A stretch of DNA of 64,000 nucleotides from Bacillota bacterium (GCA_023391695.1 JAEWAK010000014.1:1-64000), one strand, 5' to 3'. Positions 15,878-25,506 are shown, counted from the first letter of the stretch. Program-made: numbers and translations. The notes: generated by a model not told the origin, from the letters alone.

Positions 15878-17407
15878 ATGAAAAAAAAATTGTTAACCGG
15901 ATTAATTTTATTATTACCCATAATAATTTTCATATATGGACAGATCTTTGTGAATGCCGTAGCCGGCAAGGATAAAGTGGTTACCGCCGACCCGGGGGAT
16001 AATGCGTCCGATCTTCAGAGACTGCTTGATTATAATAAATACGGAACCTTTCAATTAACGGTAAAAATACCGGCCGGTACGTACGTCCTTGACAAAGAAC
16101 TGAGAATATACAGCAATACCACAATCCAGGCTGATCCGGACGCGAAAATGCTTAAAAACCACCTGAAAGGTGCCCTTTTGGCAAATGATTTGAGCAAAGA
16201 CAGGGGCGGTTATACCACAACGGAAAACATTACAGTAAACGGCGGTATATGGGATTCCAGTAATGTTGTAAACAGGGACAAAGGAACGGAAGGGTTCCGG
16301 TTTATCCATGCCGCCAATGTTACGATAAAAGATGCCACCATTTGCAATGTACCGGACGGAAGTCATCTCATTACCTTCGGCGGCGTCAAAAATGGTGTGG
16401 TGGATAACTGCACCTTATATGGATATGCAGGAACTGCCTTAAAGGAAGCAATTCAAATCGATATTGTCCATGACAATACCATCCTTCCCTCCATGCAGTC
16501 TAAAATCCTCGTATATGATGACCTGCCCTGTGACGGAATCACTGTAACCAATTGCAATATCTATAATTATCCCAGAGCGATCGGTTCCCATACTTCCGTA
16601 AAAGGTGTCTTCCACAAAAATATCGTAATATCCCAAAACACTCTCCATGACCTGTCGGAAGCAGCCATTAAAGCTTTTAATTATGTTAATCTGGAAATCA
16701 GCGGCAATACCATACAAAATGCCGGCATTGGAATGCTGGTATACACTTATATTAACAACCAATACTATCTGGAAGCATTAAAAACAACAAAAAAAGAACC
16801 CCTTCCGGACAGCTACAATATTGTAATTAAAAATAACCGTATACGGGACATAAAAGAAATTACATCAGACACAGGAAATCTATGGGGAGATGGGATCCGT
16901 ACCATTGGCAACACGGAAAGGCCTTTATACGGTGTTACCATTGTAAATAATACGATTACCGGGACTGACCGTTACGGTATGTTTCTGGAAGGCACCGTTA
17001 AATGCAAAATTTCCGATAATACTTTAACCCAGACCTCCAAAAACGGAATTTATCTCATTAACGGATGTGATTACTCAGTTATTACCGATAATACAGTTTC
17101 TTCTGCCGGGGACAACGGCATTGCCTTGTACCAGCAAAGCAATGATTACACCATTACCGGAAATAAAATAACCGGTTATAAACGGTATGGGATCTATGTC
17201 TATCAAGCAGGAACCGGAACCATTAATGAAAATAAAATCTATGATGAGGAATCCATAAAAAGTGATGACGGTATTCATATAACCGGAGATAGAAGTTCCG
17301 GTAACCCGTTTATTATCTCAATTTCTTCTGCTATCTATTATTCCAATAACTTAATACCGGCAATGGAATTAAGCAATATTTATATTATATGCTTAATTTC
17401 ACCATAG
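15878..17407 (+). CDS. secreted parallel beta-helix repeat protein, paralogue 1
   Basis: 509 residues with an N-terminal signal sequence (KKKLLTGLILLLPIIIFIYG). It opens with a pectate-lyase-like cap (LQRLLDYNKYG, VKIPAGTYVLDKELRIYSN) and continues as many short right-handed beta-helix rungs of the type NITVNGGIWDS and ITGNKITGYKRYGIYV. Such folds bind or cleave polysaccharides (lyases, epimerases, NosD-like). No catalytic set could be assigned. It is closely similar along its length to the protein at 39270-40994. The last 35 residues diverge and become hydrophobic (IYIICLISP), so the C-terminus may be altered. AAAGAAAGGA precedes the ATG. It is transcribed alone. Confidence 0.85.
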   Translation: MKKKLLTGLILLLPIIIFIYGQIFVNAVAGKDKVVTADPGDNASDLQRLLDYNKYGTFQLTVKIPAGTYVLDKELRIYSNTTIQADPDAKMLKNHLKGALLANDLSKDRGGYTTTENITVNGGIWDSSNVVNRDKGTEGFRFIHAANVTIKDATICNVPDGSHLITFGGVKNGVVDNCTLYGYAGTALKEAIQIDIVHDNTILPSMQSKILVYDDLPCDGITVTNCNIYNYPRAIGSHTSVKGVFHKNIVISQNTLHDLSEAAIKAFNYVNLEISGNTIQNAGIGMLVYTYINNQYYLEALKTTKKEPLPDSYNIVIKNNRIRDIKEITSDTGNLWGDGIRTIGNTERPLYGVTIVNNTITGTDRYGMFLEGTVKCKISDNTLTQTSKNGIYLINGCDYSVITDNTVSSAGDNGIALYQQSNDYTITGNKITGYKRYGIYVYQAGTGTINENKIYDEESIKSDDGIHITGDRSSGNPFIISISSAIYYSNNLIPAMELSNIYIICLISP

Positions 17408-17454
17408 TTCAACCAAAATTGCTGTTTCAAAATGGGATAGCTACTACCTATAAC

Positions 17455-17494
17455 ATAAAAAAACCTGCCACGGTATCGGTAACCGGACAGGTTT
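17455..17494 (-). terminator. terminator of the flavin oxidoreductase gene
   Basis: On the minus strand AAACCTG...CAGGTTT forms an imperfect stem with an inner CCGG pairing, followed by TTTTTATG. It lies 48 bases past the stop at 17542. Confidence 0.65.
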
Positions 17495-17541
17495 AAATAA
17501 TTGAAGTCAAAAACGTTTAAACCATTTTAACATGATCATAT

Positions 17542-18561
17542 TTACTCAGCCAAGGCTTCGACCGCATGCTTAGCCCAGCCGGAGTCGTTTAAAACAGCCC
17601 TGCCTACTCCGATCAAGTCCGCTTTGCCTTCTGCCAGTAAATTTTCCGCCGCTGCTGCCTCCGTGATTCCCCCCGTCAGAATTACAGGAACGGAAACTTC
17701 TTTTTTTACCGCTTCGGTAAGGGAGGCAAAATATCCCTGTCCGCCGGTATAACCTGGTATTGTAAACCCGCAAAAACCGCCTGAGATATCCAGAATGTCC
17801 ACTCCTGCTTTTTCAAATTCTATAGCAGCTGTCACACTGTCTTCTGCAACCACACCGCCCTCAATATAATCCGAAGCCCCCAGTCTTAACAGAATGGGAA
17901 AATCACTGCCTACCGCTTCCCTCACCGCTTTGATTACGTTAAGGTGAAAACGGATCCGGTTTCCTGCGGTGCCGCCATATTCATCCCTGCGGCTGTTGCT
18001 TAAAGGTGAAAAAAACTGATGCAGAAGATAGCCGTGTGCGCTGTGAATCTCCACACCGTCAAAACCGGCTTCTTTTACCCGGCGGGCGGCATTCTTAAAG
18101 TCATTAACAATGCCCTCTATCTCTTCTCCGGTAAGTTCATGAGGGGCAGTAAAATCATTGGTAACTCCGCTCATAATGCGCGGATTGACAACCGCCGAAG
18201 GCCCTGCCGGATCCATTCCGGTAACTTCTCTGCGGGCTGCGCTTCCGGCATGGTTAATCTGCATCACACATTTTGAGCCATTCTTATGAATGGTTTCCGA
18301 CAACTTTTTCAAACCTTCCACTACGCTGTCGTCCGCAATTGACAGCTGACCGTTACTTGCCTTACCCTGTTGGCTGATATAACTGTGTTCAATTATAATC
18401 AGGGATATGTAACCGCCCTTTGATTTTTCATCATAGTAGTCCAGGATTGCCTGGCTTACCTTCCCATCCTGTTCCGACTTGGAAGTTGCCATAGGCGGCA
18501 TGACCAAACGGTTGTTTAACAGTATATTCCCAGCTTTAAGAGGTTTCAGTAGCAGTGCCAT
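17542..18561 (-). CDS. NADH:flavin oxidoreductase, Old Yellow Enzyme family
   Basis: 339 residues covering a single FMN-binding TIM barrel of the YqjM-like subgroup. It lacks the Fe-S and NADH domains of the long 2,4-dienoyl-CoA reductase relatives. Motifs are NRLVMPPMATS at the N-terminus (FMN contact), the catalytic/substrate block EIHSAHGYLLHQFFSPLSN, RRDEYGG, and the phosphate-binding end VILTGGITEAAAAENLL with DLIGVGRAVLND. Such enzymes reduce activated alkenes such as enones with NAD(P)H. It is oriented away from arsR and next to a nitroreductase remnant, hinting at a former xenobiotic or redox-stress cluster. ATG 18561 follows AAAGGAG. Confidence 0.92.
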   Translation of the reverse strand: MALLLKPLKAGNILLNNRLVMPPMATSKSEQDGKVSQAILDYYDEKSKGGYISLIIIEHSYISQQGKASNGQLSIADDSVVEGLKKLSETIHKNGSKCVMQINHAGSAARREVTGMDPAGPSAVVNPRIMSGVTNDFTAPHELTGEEIEGIVNDFKNAARRVKEAGFDGVEIHSAHGYLLHQFFSPLSNSRRDEYGGTAGNRIRFHLNVIKAVREAVGSDFPILLRLGASDYIEGGVVAEDSVTAAIEFEKAGVDILDISGGFCGFTIPGYTGGQGYFASLTEAVKKEVSVPVILTGGITEAAAAENLLAEGKADLIGVGRAVLNDSGWAKHAVEALAE

Positions 18562-18661
18562 AATACAATTCTCCTTTACTATTTAAATTTTTAATGAATC
18601 TTTTTACCATCCGGTGATAGAAACAATTTGCAGGTTGACACCAGTTATTATCTGATATAAT

Positions 18662-18769
18662 TTACAACATCTGTACAAGGATCAGCTCCAGACTTTCCTG
18701 GCTTATCTGTTCCGGCTTGAAACTCCTGACGCTTCTTCTGCTTTTTATAACATTTAAAACTTTGTTCAT
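18662..18769 (-). pseudogene. nitroreductase remnant (35 codons)
   Basis: From ATG 18769, behind AAAGGAG, the minus strand reads MNKVLNVIKSRRSVRSFKPE, then QISQESLELIL, and stops at 18662. This is the standard N-terminus of nitroreductase-family flavoproteins (RRSVRxFK binds the FMN phosphate). About 150 residues of the domain are missing. The start signals look intact, so the 35-residue peptide may still be translated. Confidence 0.75.
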
Positions 18770-18881
18770 GACTGTAATCTCCTTTAATAATAAAAATAAA
18801 AAATAACAATACTCTCGTCATAACTCAATTTCCATGCATAAGAAGTTGCACAGCATTTATTGGTGGCTTTTAGTATATTCA

Positions 18882-18933
18882 ATAGTTCAAATACAATTGA
18901 ACTATTTCAATATAACACTTTCTATGTTATAAT
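18882..18933 (+). promoter_or_regulatory. ArsR-type operator and arsR-family promoter
   Basis: A perfect 9-bp inverted repeat, ATAGTTCAA (18882-18890) and TTGAACTAT (18897-18905), separated by six bases, abuts a weak -35 TTTCAA (18905-18910). After 17 bp comes TATAAT (18928-18933). The spacing is typical of ArsR/SmtB operators, so autoregulation is likely. Confidence 0.7.
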
Positions 18934-18977
18934 TCAAGTACTTACTTATGAATTTAATTTACGCAGGAGGTACAATA

Positions 18978-19286
18978 ATGAGAGAACTATTTCATCCGAA
19001 TACAGAACAGCTTTGCTTATCTACGGTACTTAATGCCCTGGGAGACCCCATCCGGCTTCAGATTATAAAAAACCTTGACTTACAGCGTGAAACCACCTGT
19101 TCCTGCTGTAAAATCGATTTACCCAAATCCGCCCTGTCCCACCATTTTAAAGTATTACGGGAATCCGGGCTCATTCATGTACGCATTGATGGGAAACAAC
19201 GGTTTTTATCTATCCGGTATGAAGATCTGGAAAGCCGGTTTCCAGGGTTATTGAATTCGGTAATTAACAATATAACGGATCGTTAA
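18978..19286 (+). CDS. ArsR-family transcriptional regulator
   Basis: 102 residues from ATG 18978, after AGGAGG. A single winged-helix domain is visible: LNALGDPIRLQIIKNL, the recognition helix DLPKSALSHHFKVLRESGLI, and wing VRIDGKQRFLSIR. The cysteine cluster C41-S-C43-C44 lies just before the recognition helix, where classical arsenic/cadmium sensors carry their metal-binding cysteines. A metal, metalloid or redox signal is therefore possible. Its likely targets are its own promoter and the minus-strand redox genes to the left. Confidence 0.92.
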   Translation: MRELFHPNTEQLCLSTVLNALGDPIRLQIIKNLDLQRETTCSCCKIDLPKSALSHHFKVLRESGLIHVRIDGKQRFLSIRYEDLESRFPGLLNSVINNITDR

Positions 19287-19329
19287 GACAATTCTTCATG
19301 AAAATTTCAAACCAATTCCCGCAAATAAA

Positions 19330-19374
19330 ACCGGTTTAAACGGAAACTTATTCCATGTTTCCATTTAAACCGGT
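19330..19374 (+). terminator. long stem after the arsR-family gene
   Basis: ACCGGTTTAAACGGAAAC (19330-19347) pairs with GTTTCCATTTAAACCGGT (19357-19374) with one mismatch. A T-rich CTTTTCC follows. It is symmetrical and could also serve the minus strand. Confidence 0.6.
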
Positions 19375-19391
19375 CCTGACTCTTTTCCTGC

Positions 19392-19439
19392 AAAGGCTGT
19401 TGCAAAGAACAGTAAATTTATCCTTTTGCTACAGCCTTT
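19392..19439. repeat. repeat E copy 1 (GGCTGTTGCAAA hairpin)
   Basis: AAAGGCTGTTGCAAA (19392-19406) pairs with TTTTGCTACAGCCTTT (19424-19439). Related hairpins lie at 44711-44789 and 58141-58206, each just past the 3' end of a minus-strand gene. Confidence 0.55.
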
Positions 19440-19464
19440 GACAGGTTAAAATAATTTGTATTAA

Positions 19465-22400
19465 TTATTCTGAAATCCTTTTGCCGTTTTTATCTATTTG
19501 GTACATACCGATGGATGTATTTACGGCCAATGAACCGTCGGTATAAAAATAATACCAGCCATTCGAAAGGTTCTGCCAGCCGGTCAGAACTTTACCGTCT
19601 TTATAATACATTTTCTGACCTGCATCATTGAGTGCCCAGCCTTGGGCTGTCTGGGGGTCTATTACAAGCTTTGCATACCGGTGCAGTGCAAGAGCGGCCT
19701 CGGCATAGGTAACGGCTTTTAGCGGGTAAAACCTGTTATTTTCTTCCCTGTCCATAATACCTGCCTGCTGTACGGCTTTTACTGCATCCCGGCTGCCTGC
19801 GGAAATATTTCCGGCGTCGTTAAAGCTTATGGCCTCACGGGATTTCGGCAAAGTAAAACCGGTTGCTTTCGCATACTTTTCCAAAATAACCGCAAACTGC
19901 TCACGGGTTACGATCCTGCCCGGTGCAAACCGGTTACTTCCTTCGCCGTCCATAATTTTTTCCTGATATGCCCATTCTATGTACGGTTTATATTGATTAT
20001 TTTCTAAATCCGTAAAACTGCTGTCCTTATATTTACCGGTATCAACACTGCCTGATTTTGCAAGGGCTTTTGCAAGCATTCCATAGGTCAAGGCCGTATT
20101 AGGGCCAAAGATACTCTTGGTTTCACCGTTTAAAATATCCCTGCTCGTTACAAAATCAATACTTTCTTTAGCCGGATGACCCGCGATATCCGTAAATGAA
20201 TCCGCTTTCTCCTCATATGCCACGCCATATACCGAGAAGTGTCCTGTTGTAAAAATAATACTGGAAGTATTGGCTTCATAACTTGAATTTGTAAGCAGAG
20301 TCACCTTACCGCTGTTATTTACATATACCGCAAACAGTTTACCGGTATCTTCACCCTCTGCCGGTGTATAAGGAATACTGATTGAAACAACTCCCTGTCC
20401 CAGATCGGTGATTGCCTGTGTATTTTTATTCTTAACATAAGTAACGTCGATATCATACACCTGCCTGTTTTTTATATAATTCCTTGCTTCTTCGGATAAA
20501 TTCTCTGCCGGTTTAATATAAATATTGACATCTCCCGTGCTTTGCTTTCTGATTTCAGCTATGGCTTTTTTATCAAAATCAAGAGAAACCAGATTTCCGT
20601 CTACCTTAAGTTTCTGTACGTTATTTTCGGCTATTTTACTTAAAGTAGGCTGTGTCAGGACAATACCCAGGGATTTCGCCGTGTCCGGTGTATTTACCTG
20701 AATTGCAATCTCTATGCCTTCCTCAGTCCTGCCCTGTTCCCCGGCAGCCGATAACGCCTTGGCAATTGCATTCGCAACCGCCGTTTCCGATACGGCTGCA
20801 GTTGCAAGACCGGTTTTATCCACAGAGGCTTTTGCAGTAACATTTTCAGTTACCGGTACAGACGGCTGGGTTTGGGGTGCTGTTCCGTTTTCTGAATTGC
20901 CGTTACCCGAAGTGCTGTCCCCTTTGCTGCCTGAATTGCTGCTGTTTCCACCGGATGAACCGGCTTTCTTATTTACCGTAACACGGATGGAAGTGCCCAA
21001 ATCAATATTATCTGTATTTACTACATCAGCCGGCAGCGTAACAATACCGGTAACATCAAAAATCTGGGCAGTCTTATTTGCAGGGTCATAAGAGCTGGCT
21101 GCTACATCCCAGGTAACCGGTGCAGACTCTTCTCCGCTGTCAGTTATCAGTATTACAGTTCCCGGAAGTCTCAGGGCTTCCGCTGTTTTCGCCGTGCCAT
21201 TCTTAATACCTGTTACTGCTGCCGGTGCCTTGATGCTTATTAGCGTCTTTTCCTCCTGCAGGGCTTTGTTTACCGTAACAGTTATGGTAACCTCTAAACT
21301 GATATTATTGGGATTGCCTATCCCATCCGGCAGGATTACGGTACCTTTTACGGTAAAGGTCTGTTCTTCCGGATTGGAGGGGTCATAAGAGCTGGCTGCC
21401 ACGTTCCAGGTAACGGGTGCAGCTTCTTCTCCGCTGTCCGTTACCAGGATCACAGTTCCTGGAAGGCTTAAGGCTTCCGCTGTTTTTGCCGTTCCGTTTT
21501 TAATACCTGTTACTGCTGCCGGTGCCTTGATGTTTAATAGTTTCTTTACCACCTGGCCGGCTTTGTTCACCGTAACGGTTATGGTAACCTCTAAACTGAT
21601 ATTGTTTGGATTGCCTACCCCATCCGGCAGGATTACGGTACCTTTTACGGTAAAGGTCTGTTCTTCCGGCTCGGAGGGATCATAGGAACTGGCCCCGACA
21701 TCCCATTGTACGTCTGCCTGGAAATTTCCTTCCCCGGAGGTTAAGGTAACCGTTTCCGGAAGCCCTAAAGCCCGGGCGGTTTTTTCTGTTCCGTTTGCCA
21801 CACCGGTAATATTCTCCGGAGACTTAACGCCTGTTAATACTTTGGAATGAAGAATTTCAAAGGTATCTACCACGCTCATATCATTTACACGGTAGGTAGT
21901 TATTTTAAAACTTGTCGGTGATACGGTAACATTTGAAATATTAGGTACTTTTTCCTGGGACTGTACTGCGGAATAGGGAAATTCCTGGTTCTGGATGGTG
22001 TAATATTTACTTCCGCTTGCCGAGTTAGCCGTTAAATATAAAATACCGTCGGAATCTGTTACACTGGTAAGGGGTGAATTGTCCTCATTCCTTTTTACTT
22101 CCGGTGTCAGACCGTCCATCATATAACTTCTCACATAAACATGGTCATGTCCCATCAGAACCACGTCAATACCCAGCTCTTTAAATACCGGTGCATATCC
22201 TTCCCTTCTTTGAAGAATATCGGTTTCCGTGGCATGATTTGCAACACTGTAGATGGAATGATGGAATACAACTACTTTCCAGGTAACATCCGGATTCGCG
22301 TTGATAGCTCCTTCCAAAAATGCTTTATGCTCTGCCATGCTTAAATTATTGGAATTTAAATTTAAGAAAAGAACGTTGTTATAAACATACCAGTAATCAC

Positions 22401-24195
22401 TGCCTGCCGTAGTTGCTCCGTAAGAGCTGATATTGGGATTATTAAAATGTTGGCTGTAAGCGGCACTTGCCGTATCATGATTACCGACAACCGTAGCTAT
22501 GGGAACGGAACTGATTGCAGCATGGTTTAAATAACCGGCATACTGGGATTCATCCGATGCGGTATTTACCTGATCGCCGGCACTGATTATAAAATCCGTA
22601 TCTGGAAACTGAATAAGGCTTTTAGTTAAGGTATTATCCCATCCATTGGAATCATTTGAGCTTGATCCGCTGGCACCGATCTGCGGGTCACCTGCAAGGA
22701 GGAAAGAAAAATCTCCCGCAGCTCCGGTTTTGAAATTATACACTTCCGATACCGTACTTTTGTTTATCAGACGGTAAACATATTCCGTATCTGCCTTAAG
22801 GTCATCCATGGTAAGCTGGTTGCTGAAAAAGCCCGGGTCATTGGCAGACTTTACCGTGGCGGTAAATTCCCGGTAATTCTGTTCCGGAAATTCCTCCCCT
22901 GTCATATCGCTTTTTAAAGCCAGCTGTAAAATACCGGGCTCAGCATCATCCGCATACCAGGTTATATTTCTTTTGGTTTCATCCTCGCCGATATTTAAGG
23001 AAACTGCCTTTTGCATAACACTTTTAGCAGTCTTATTAAATAAAATATAGTCCAGATTCATGATATAGGGATTCGTATCGGTCGTCGTGCCCCTCATAAC
23101 GAAGCAGAGCGTACGTTTTCCTAAATATTTATCCGTATTGGCAAGGTCTGCGGTCTTTATGGAATAAGCGTTCCAATTGGAACCGGTTGCCGGAAGCTCT
23201 ACCGTCTGTAACAATTCGCCGTCAGGGCCGTCCAACCGGATTTCCATTCTTGCATCGGCTGCACACCTGCCGGAATTATTGACATAACGGAAAGTTATGG
23301 ATGAAGGTCCTTCTTCAAAATACCTGTCATCATATTGAAGCCAGGCATTGTCATAGGTGCCTCCCACATTGGTCAGAGAGCCTCCCGCAGAGTCCGTGTT
23401 GTTCTCCGTTTTCAGGCTTGCGGCCGACCAGGAACTAAACCCTTCCGCCTCCAGGATATCAAATCCGTCGGTCAGTAAACTGTTCCTTACAAGTTCAACA
23501 CGATTTACCTTAAGGAATATATCCGAACTGTTGGCTCTCCCCTGGTGAAGCTCTACTGCCATTACATTCTCCCCTTCAACCAGAATGGATGAGCCTGCTT
23601 CAATGGCTGAACCTGTCACTATGGCAGGACCTGTTGCCACCTCATCACTTGTTATGGTAAAATTTCCGGTCCTTGGATTAGAATCATTGGAACCGCCATA
23701 GGACATATTGCTTTCAAATCCGCCGGACGGAACATCAAACTCTGCAACCTTAACACCGTTAATATATACAATTGCGGCATCATCGTACTGCAGCTCACCT
23801 GTCAGTTCTTTAAAATCCTCCAGGCTGTCAATGTTAAAAGTTGTCCGGAAGAAATATGCCGGAATATCCGTTGTGGTTCCGTCGATATACTGTTTTAAAA
23901 GATTATCGGCTACAAACCCGCCTCCAAGGTCTTTGGAACTGCCACCTTTGGCACCAAAGCTTCCTTTCGCGCTCTTCCAGCTTCCGTCATCATAAGTATC
24001 TAAGGTCCAGGATGCAGGATTCTGTTCTTCTCCAGGATCCGTATTATCATCCAGATATCTCCATGTAGTTTCACTGTCTGCCAGTACGGTCTTATCCTGT
24101 ACGGCTGCTTCTGTTTTCACCGGCGGAACGGATATTGGCGTAAATATCATAATCGCTGCCATTGTCAGTGAAAGAAATTGTTTCATTTTCTTCAT
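19465..24195 (-). CDS. giant SLH-anchored metallophosphoesterase
   Basis: 1576 residues. Order: signal peptide (1-31); beta-rich galactose-binding-like region (about 40-235); CBM6-like module (about 245-395); purple-acid-phosphatase fibronectin-like domain (about 395-490); calcineurin-type phosphoesterase (about 497-760) with GDPQ, SAGDQVN, VVGNHDTA, FHHS and MGHDHVYVRS. Then come three near-identical bacterial Ig-like Big_4 repeats (about 800-1065), a Ser/Gly/Asn linker, a beta domain, three SLH domains (about 1300-1500) and one choline-binding-like repeat (GWQNLSNGWYYFYTDG). The first metal motif is DPQ rather than DxH. It probably hydrolyses phosphate esters at the cell wall. Its start overlaps the YibE/F gene by ATGA. 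Confidence 0.92.
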   Translation of the reverse strand: MKKMKQFLSLTMAAIMIFTPISVPPVKTEAAVQDKTVLADSETTWRYLDDNTDPGEEQNPASWTLDTYDDGSWKSAKGSFGAKGGSSKDLGGGFVADNLLKQYIDGTTTDIPAYFFRTTFNIDSLEDFKELTGELQYDDAAIVYINGVKVAEFDVPSGGFESNMSYGGSNDSNPRTGNFTITSDEVATGPAIVTGSAIEAGSSILVEGENVMAVELHQGRANSSDIFLKVNRVELVRNSLLTDGFDILEAEGFSSWSAASLKTENNTDSAGGSLTNVGGTYDNAWLQYDDRYFEEGPSSITFRYVNNSGRCAADARMEIRLDGPDGELLQTVELPATGSNWNAYSIKTADLANTDKYLGKRTLCFVMRGTTTDTNPYIMNLDYILFNKTAKSVMQKAVSLNIGEDETKRNITWYADDAEPGILQLALKSDMTGEEFPEQNYREFTATVKSANDPGFFSNQLTMDDLKADTEYVYRLINKSTVSEVYNFKTGAAGDFSFLLAGDPQIGASGSSSNDSNGWDNTLTKSLIQFPDTDFIISAGDQVNTASDESQYAGYLNHAAISSVPIATVVGNHDTASAAYSQHFNNPNISSYGATTAGSDYWYVYNNVLFLNLNSNNLSMAEHKAFLEGAINANPDVTWKVVVFHHSIYSVANHATETDILQRREGYAPVFKELGIDVVLMGHDHVYVRSYMMDGLTPEVKRNEDNSPLTSVTDSDGILYLTANSASGSKYYTIQNQEFPYSAVQSQEKVPNISNVTVSPTSFKITTYRVNDMSVVDTFEILHSKVLTGVKSPENITGVANGTEKTARALGLPETVTLTSGEGNFQADVQWDVGASSYDPSEPEEQTFTVKGTVILPDGVGNPNNISLEVTITVTVNKAGQVVKKLLNIKAPAAVTGIKNGTAKTAEALSLPGTVILVTDSGEEAAPVTWNVAASSYDPSNPEEQTFTVKGTVILPDGIGNPNNISLEVTITVTVNKALQEEKTLISIKAPAAVTGIKNGTAKTAEALRLPGTVILITDSGEESAPVTWDVAASSYDPANKTAQIFDVTGIVTLPADVVNTDNIDLGTSIRVTVNKKAGSSGGNSSNSGSKGDSTSGNGNSENGTAPQTQPSVPVTENVTAKASVDKTGLATAAVSETAVANAIAKALSAAGEQGRTEEGIEIAIQVNTPDTAKSLGIVLTQPTLSKIAENNVQKLKVDGNLVSLDFDKKAIAEIRKQSTGDVNIYIKPAENLSEEARNYIKNRQVYDIDVTYVKNKNTQAITDLGQGVVSISIPYTPAEGEDTGKLFAVYVNNSGKVTLLTNSSYEANTSSIIFTTGHFSVYGVAYEEKADSFTDIAGHPAKESIDFVTSRDILNGETKSIFGPNTALTYGMLAKALAKSGSVDTGKYKDSSFTDLENNQYKPYIEWAYQEKIMDGEGSNRFAPGRIVTREQFAVILEKYAKATGFTLPKSREAISFNDAGNISAGSRDAVKAVQQAGIMDREENNRFYPLKAVTYAEAALALHRYAKLVIDPQTAQGWALNDAGQKMYYKDGKVLTGWQNLSNGWYYFYTDGSLAVNTSIGMYQIDKNGKRISE

Positions 24196-25361
24196 GATTG
24201 TCCTCCATTATCATGTCTGGTCTTCTTGTTAAAGTGCGGGTAACCCAGGGAACAGAAGGCAGAAGCCACCGGTATCGTAATCACTATCGCTGCGCTTCCG
24301 GCAATTGCCTGCCCAAGTTCGATTGCCAGGTAATCAGATGATAATAACTGATGATATTGCAATCCATAAGAGATAAATATCAGAAGAGTCATCAGGGAAC
24401 TTCCTGCATATGCCAGAATCAGGGTATTGGTCATGGTACCAATCATATCTTTACCGATATTCATTCCGGATTTAAATAATTCCCTCCCGGTAATAGCGGG
24501 ATTCAGAATGTAAATCTCATAAAGGGATGAGCCTATTGATACGGCTATGTCCATAACCGCTCCCAGGGAAGCAATTAGTACTCCTGCAAAAAGTATACCT
24601 TTTATCTGTAAACCAGTTGACTGGGATATCAGTATCATTGATTCTGCCTCGTCTGTCTGGTAACCGCTGATTGTTAATAATTTTGATATGATAAAAAATA
24701 AAATTCCCGAAATAATGATTCCCATGGTGGTAGAGAGAATCCCGATCAGGGTTTTATAAGATAATCCGTTTAAATAATATAAGGATATAGCCGTACTTAA
24801 GGCAGCAGTAATTACCGTTGAAAATAAAGGGGACTCTCCCCGGTATATTGCCGGAAGCAGGTAACACAAGATCAGGAAAAACGTCAGCAAAAGGCTTAAC
24901 CCGCTTTTGATACCCTTTTTGCCCCCGACCAAAGCTATAATTCCAAGAAAAGCCAGGATAATAAGCCATATAAACGGTGACCGGTAATAATTATATACCG
25001 TATAATAACTCTCTGCATTTTCAGGCACATCGGAACATATAATCAGCGTCTGTCCGGTTTTAGCCATTACATTATGGGTGGCTGTCAATGCATTTTCAAT
25101 ATCAACTTCTTTTCCCTTTTCTTTCCCGCTTACAAACTTTACCCTGATCTCCTGATACCCGGTTATATATTCCCCCGAACCGTCAAGGACCAATTCCTGT
25201 TTATTTATTTTCAGCACCTTTGCTTTGTTATAGGAAAGGGTTGCCGTTTCATATCTTTTATATCCGATTTCCTGATTCAGAAAACTCCAGGTTATTAAAA
25301 TAATAAGCAAAACGATGGCAGCATTTATTAAGATATTAATTCCTCTGTGACTAAACTTCAT
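24192..25361 (-). CDS. YibE/F family membrane protein
   Basis: 389 residues: one N-terminal helix (about 12-28), an extracytoplasmic beta-rich segment (about 35-125), then seven or eight transmembrane helices. FAGVLIASLGAVMDIAVSI and the SGMNIGKDMIGTMTNTLILAYAG stretch are the YibE/F signatures. The family is uncharacterised; a transport role has been suggested. The last four bases overlap the start of the SLH phosphoesterase, so the two are translated together. This suggests export or maturation of the surface enzyme, or transport of its product. No clear promoter was identified upstream. Confidence 0.88.
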   Translation of the reverse strand: MKFSHRGINILINAAIVLLIILITWSFLNQEIGYKRYETATLSYNKAKVLKINKQELVLDGSGEYITGYQEIRVKFVSGKEKGKEVDIENALTATHNVMAKTGQTLIICSDVPENAESYYTVYNYYRSPFIWLIILAFLGIIALVGGKKGIKSGLSLLLTFFLILCYLLPAIYRGESPLFSTVITAALSTAISLYYLNGLSYKTLIGILSTTMGIIISGILFFIISKLLTISGYQTDEAESMILISQSTGLQIKGILFAGVLIASLGAVMDIAVSIGSSLYEIYILNPAITGRELFKSGMNIGKDMIGTMTNTLILAYAGSSLMTLLIFISYGLQYHQLLSSDYLAIELGQAIAGSAAIVITIPVASAFCSLGYPHFNKKTRHDNGGQS

Positions 25362-25506
25362 AAGTTTCTTTCATCCTTCCGGTCTCCGTTCATCTTCAAA
25401 CACAGCATGGAGTATATCAGGTGAAAGTAAATAATAAATTACAGTATGGTAATATTTTCATTTATTTTTTGTAAAATAAAATTCAATAAATGGTTATAAA
25501 TATACA

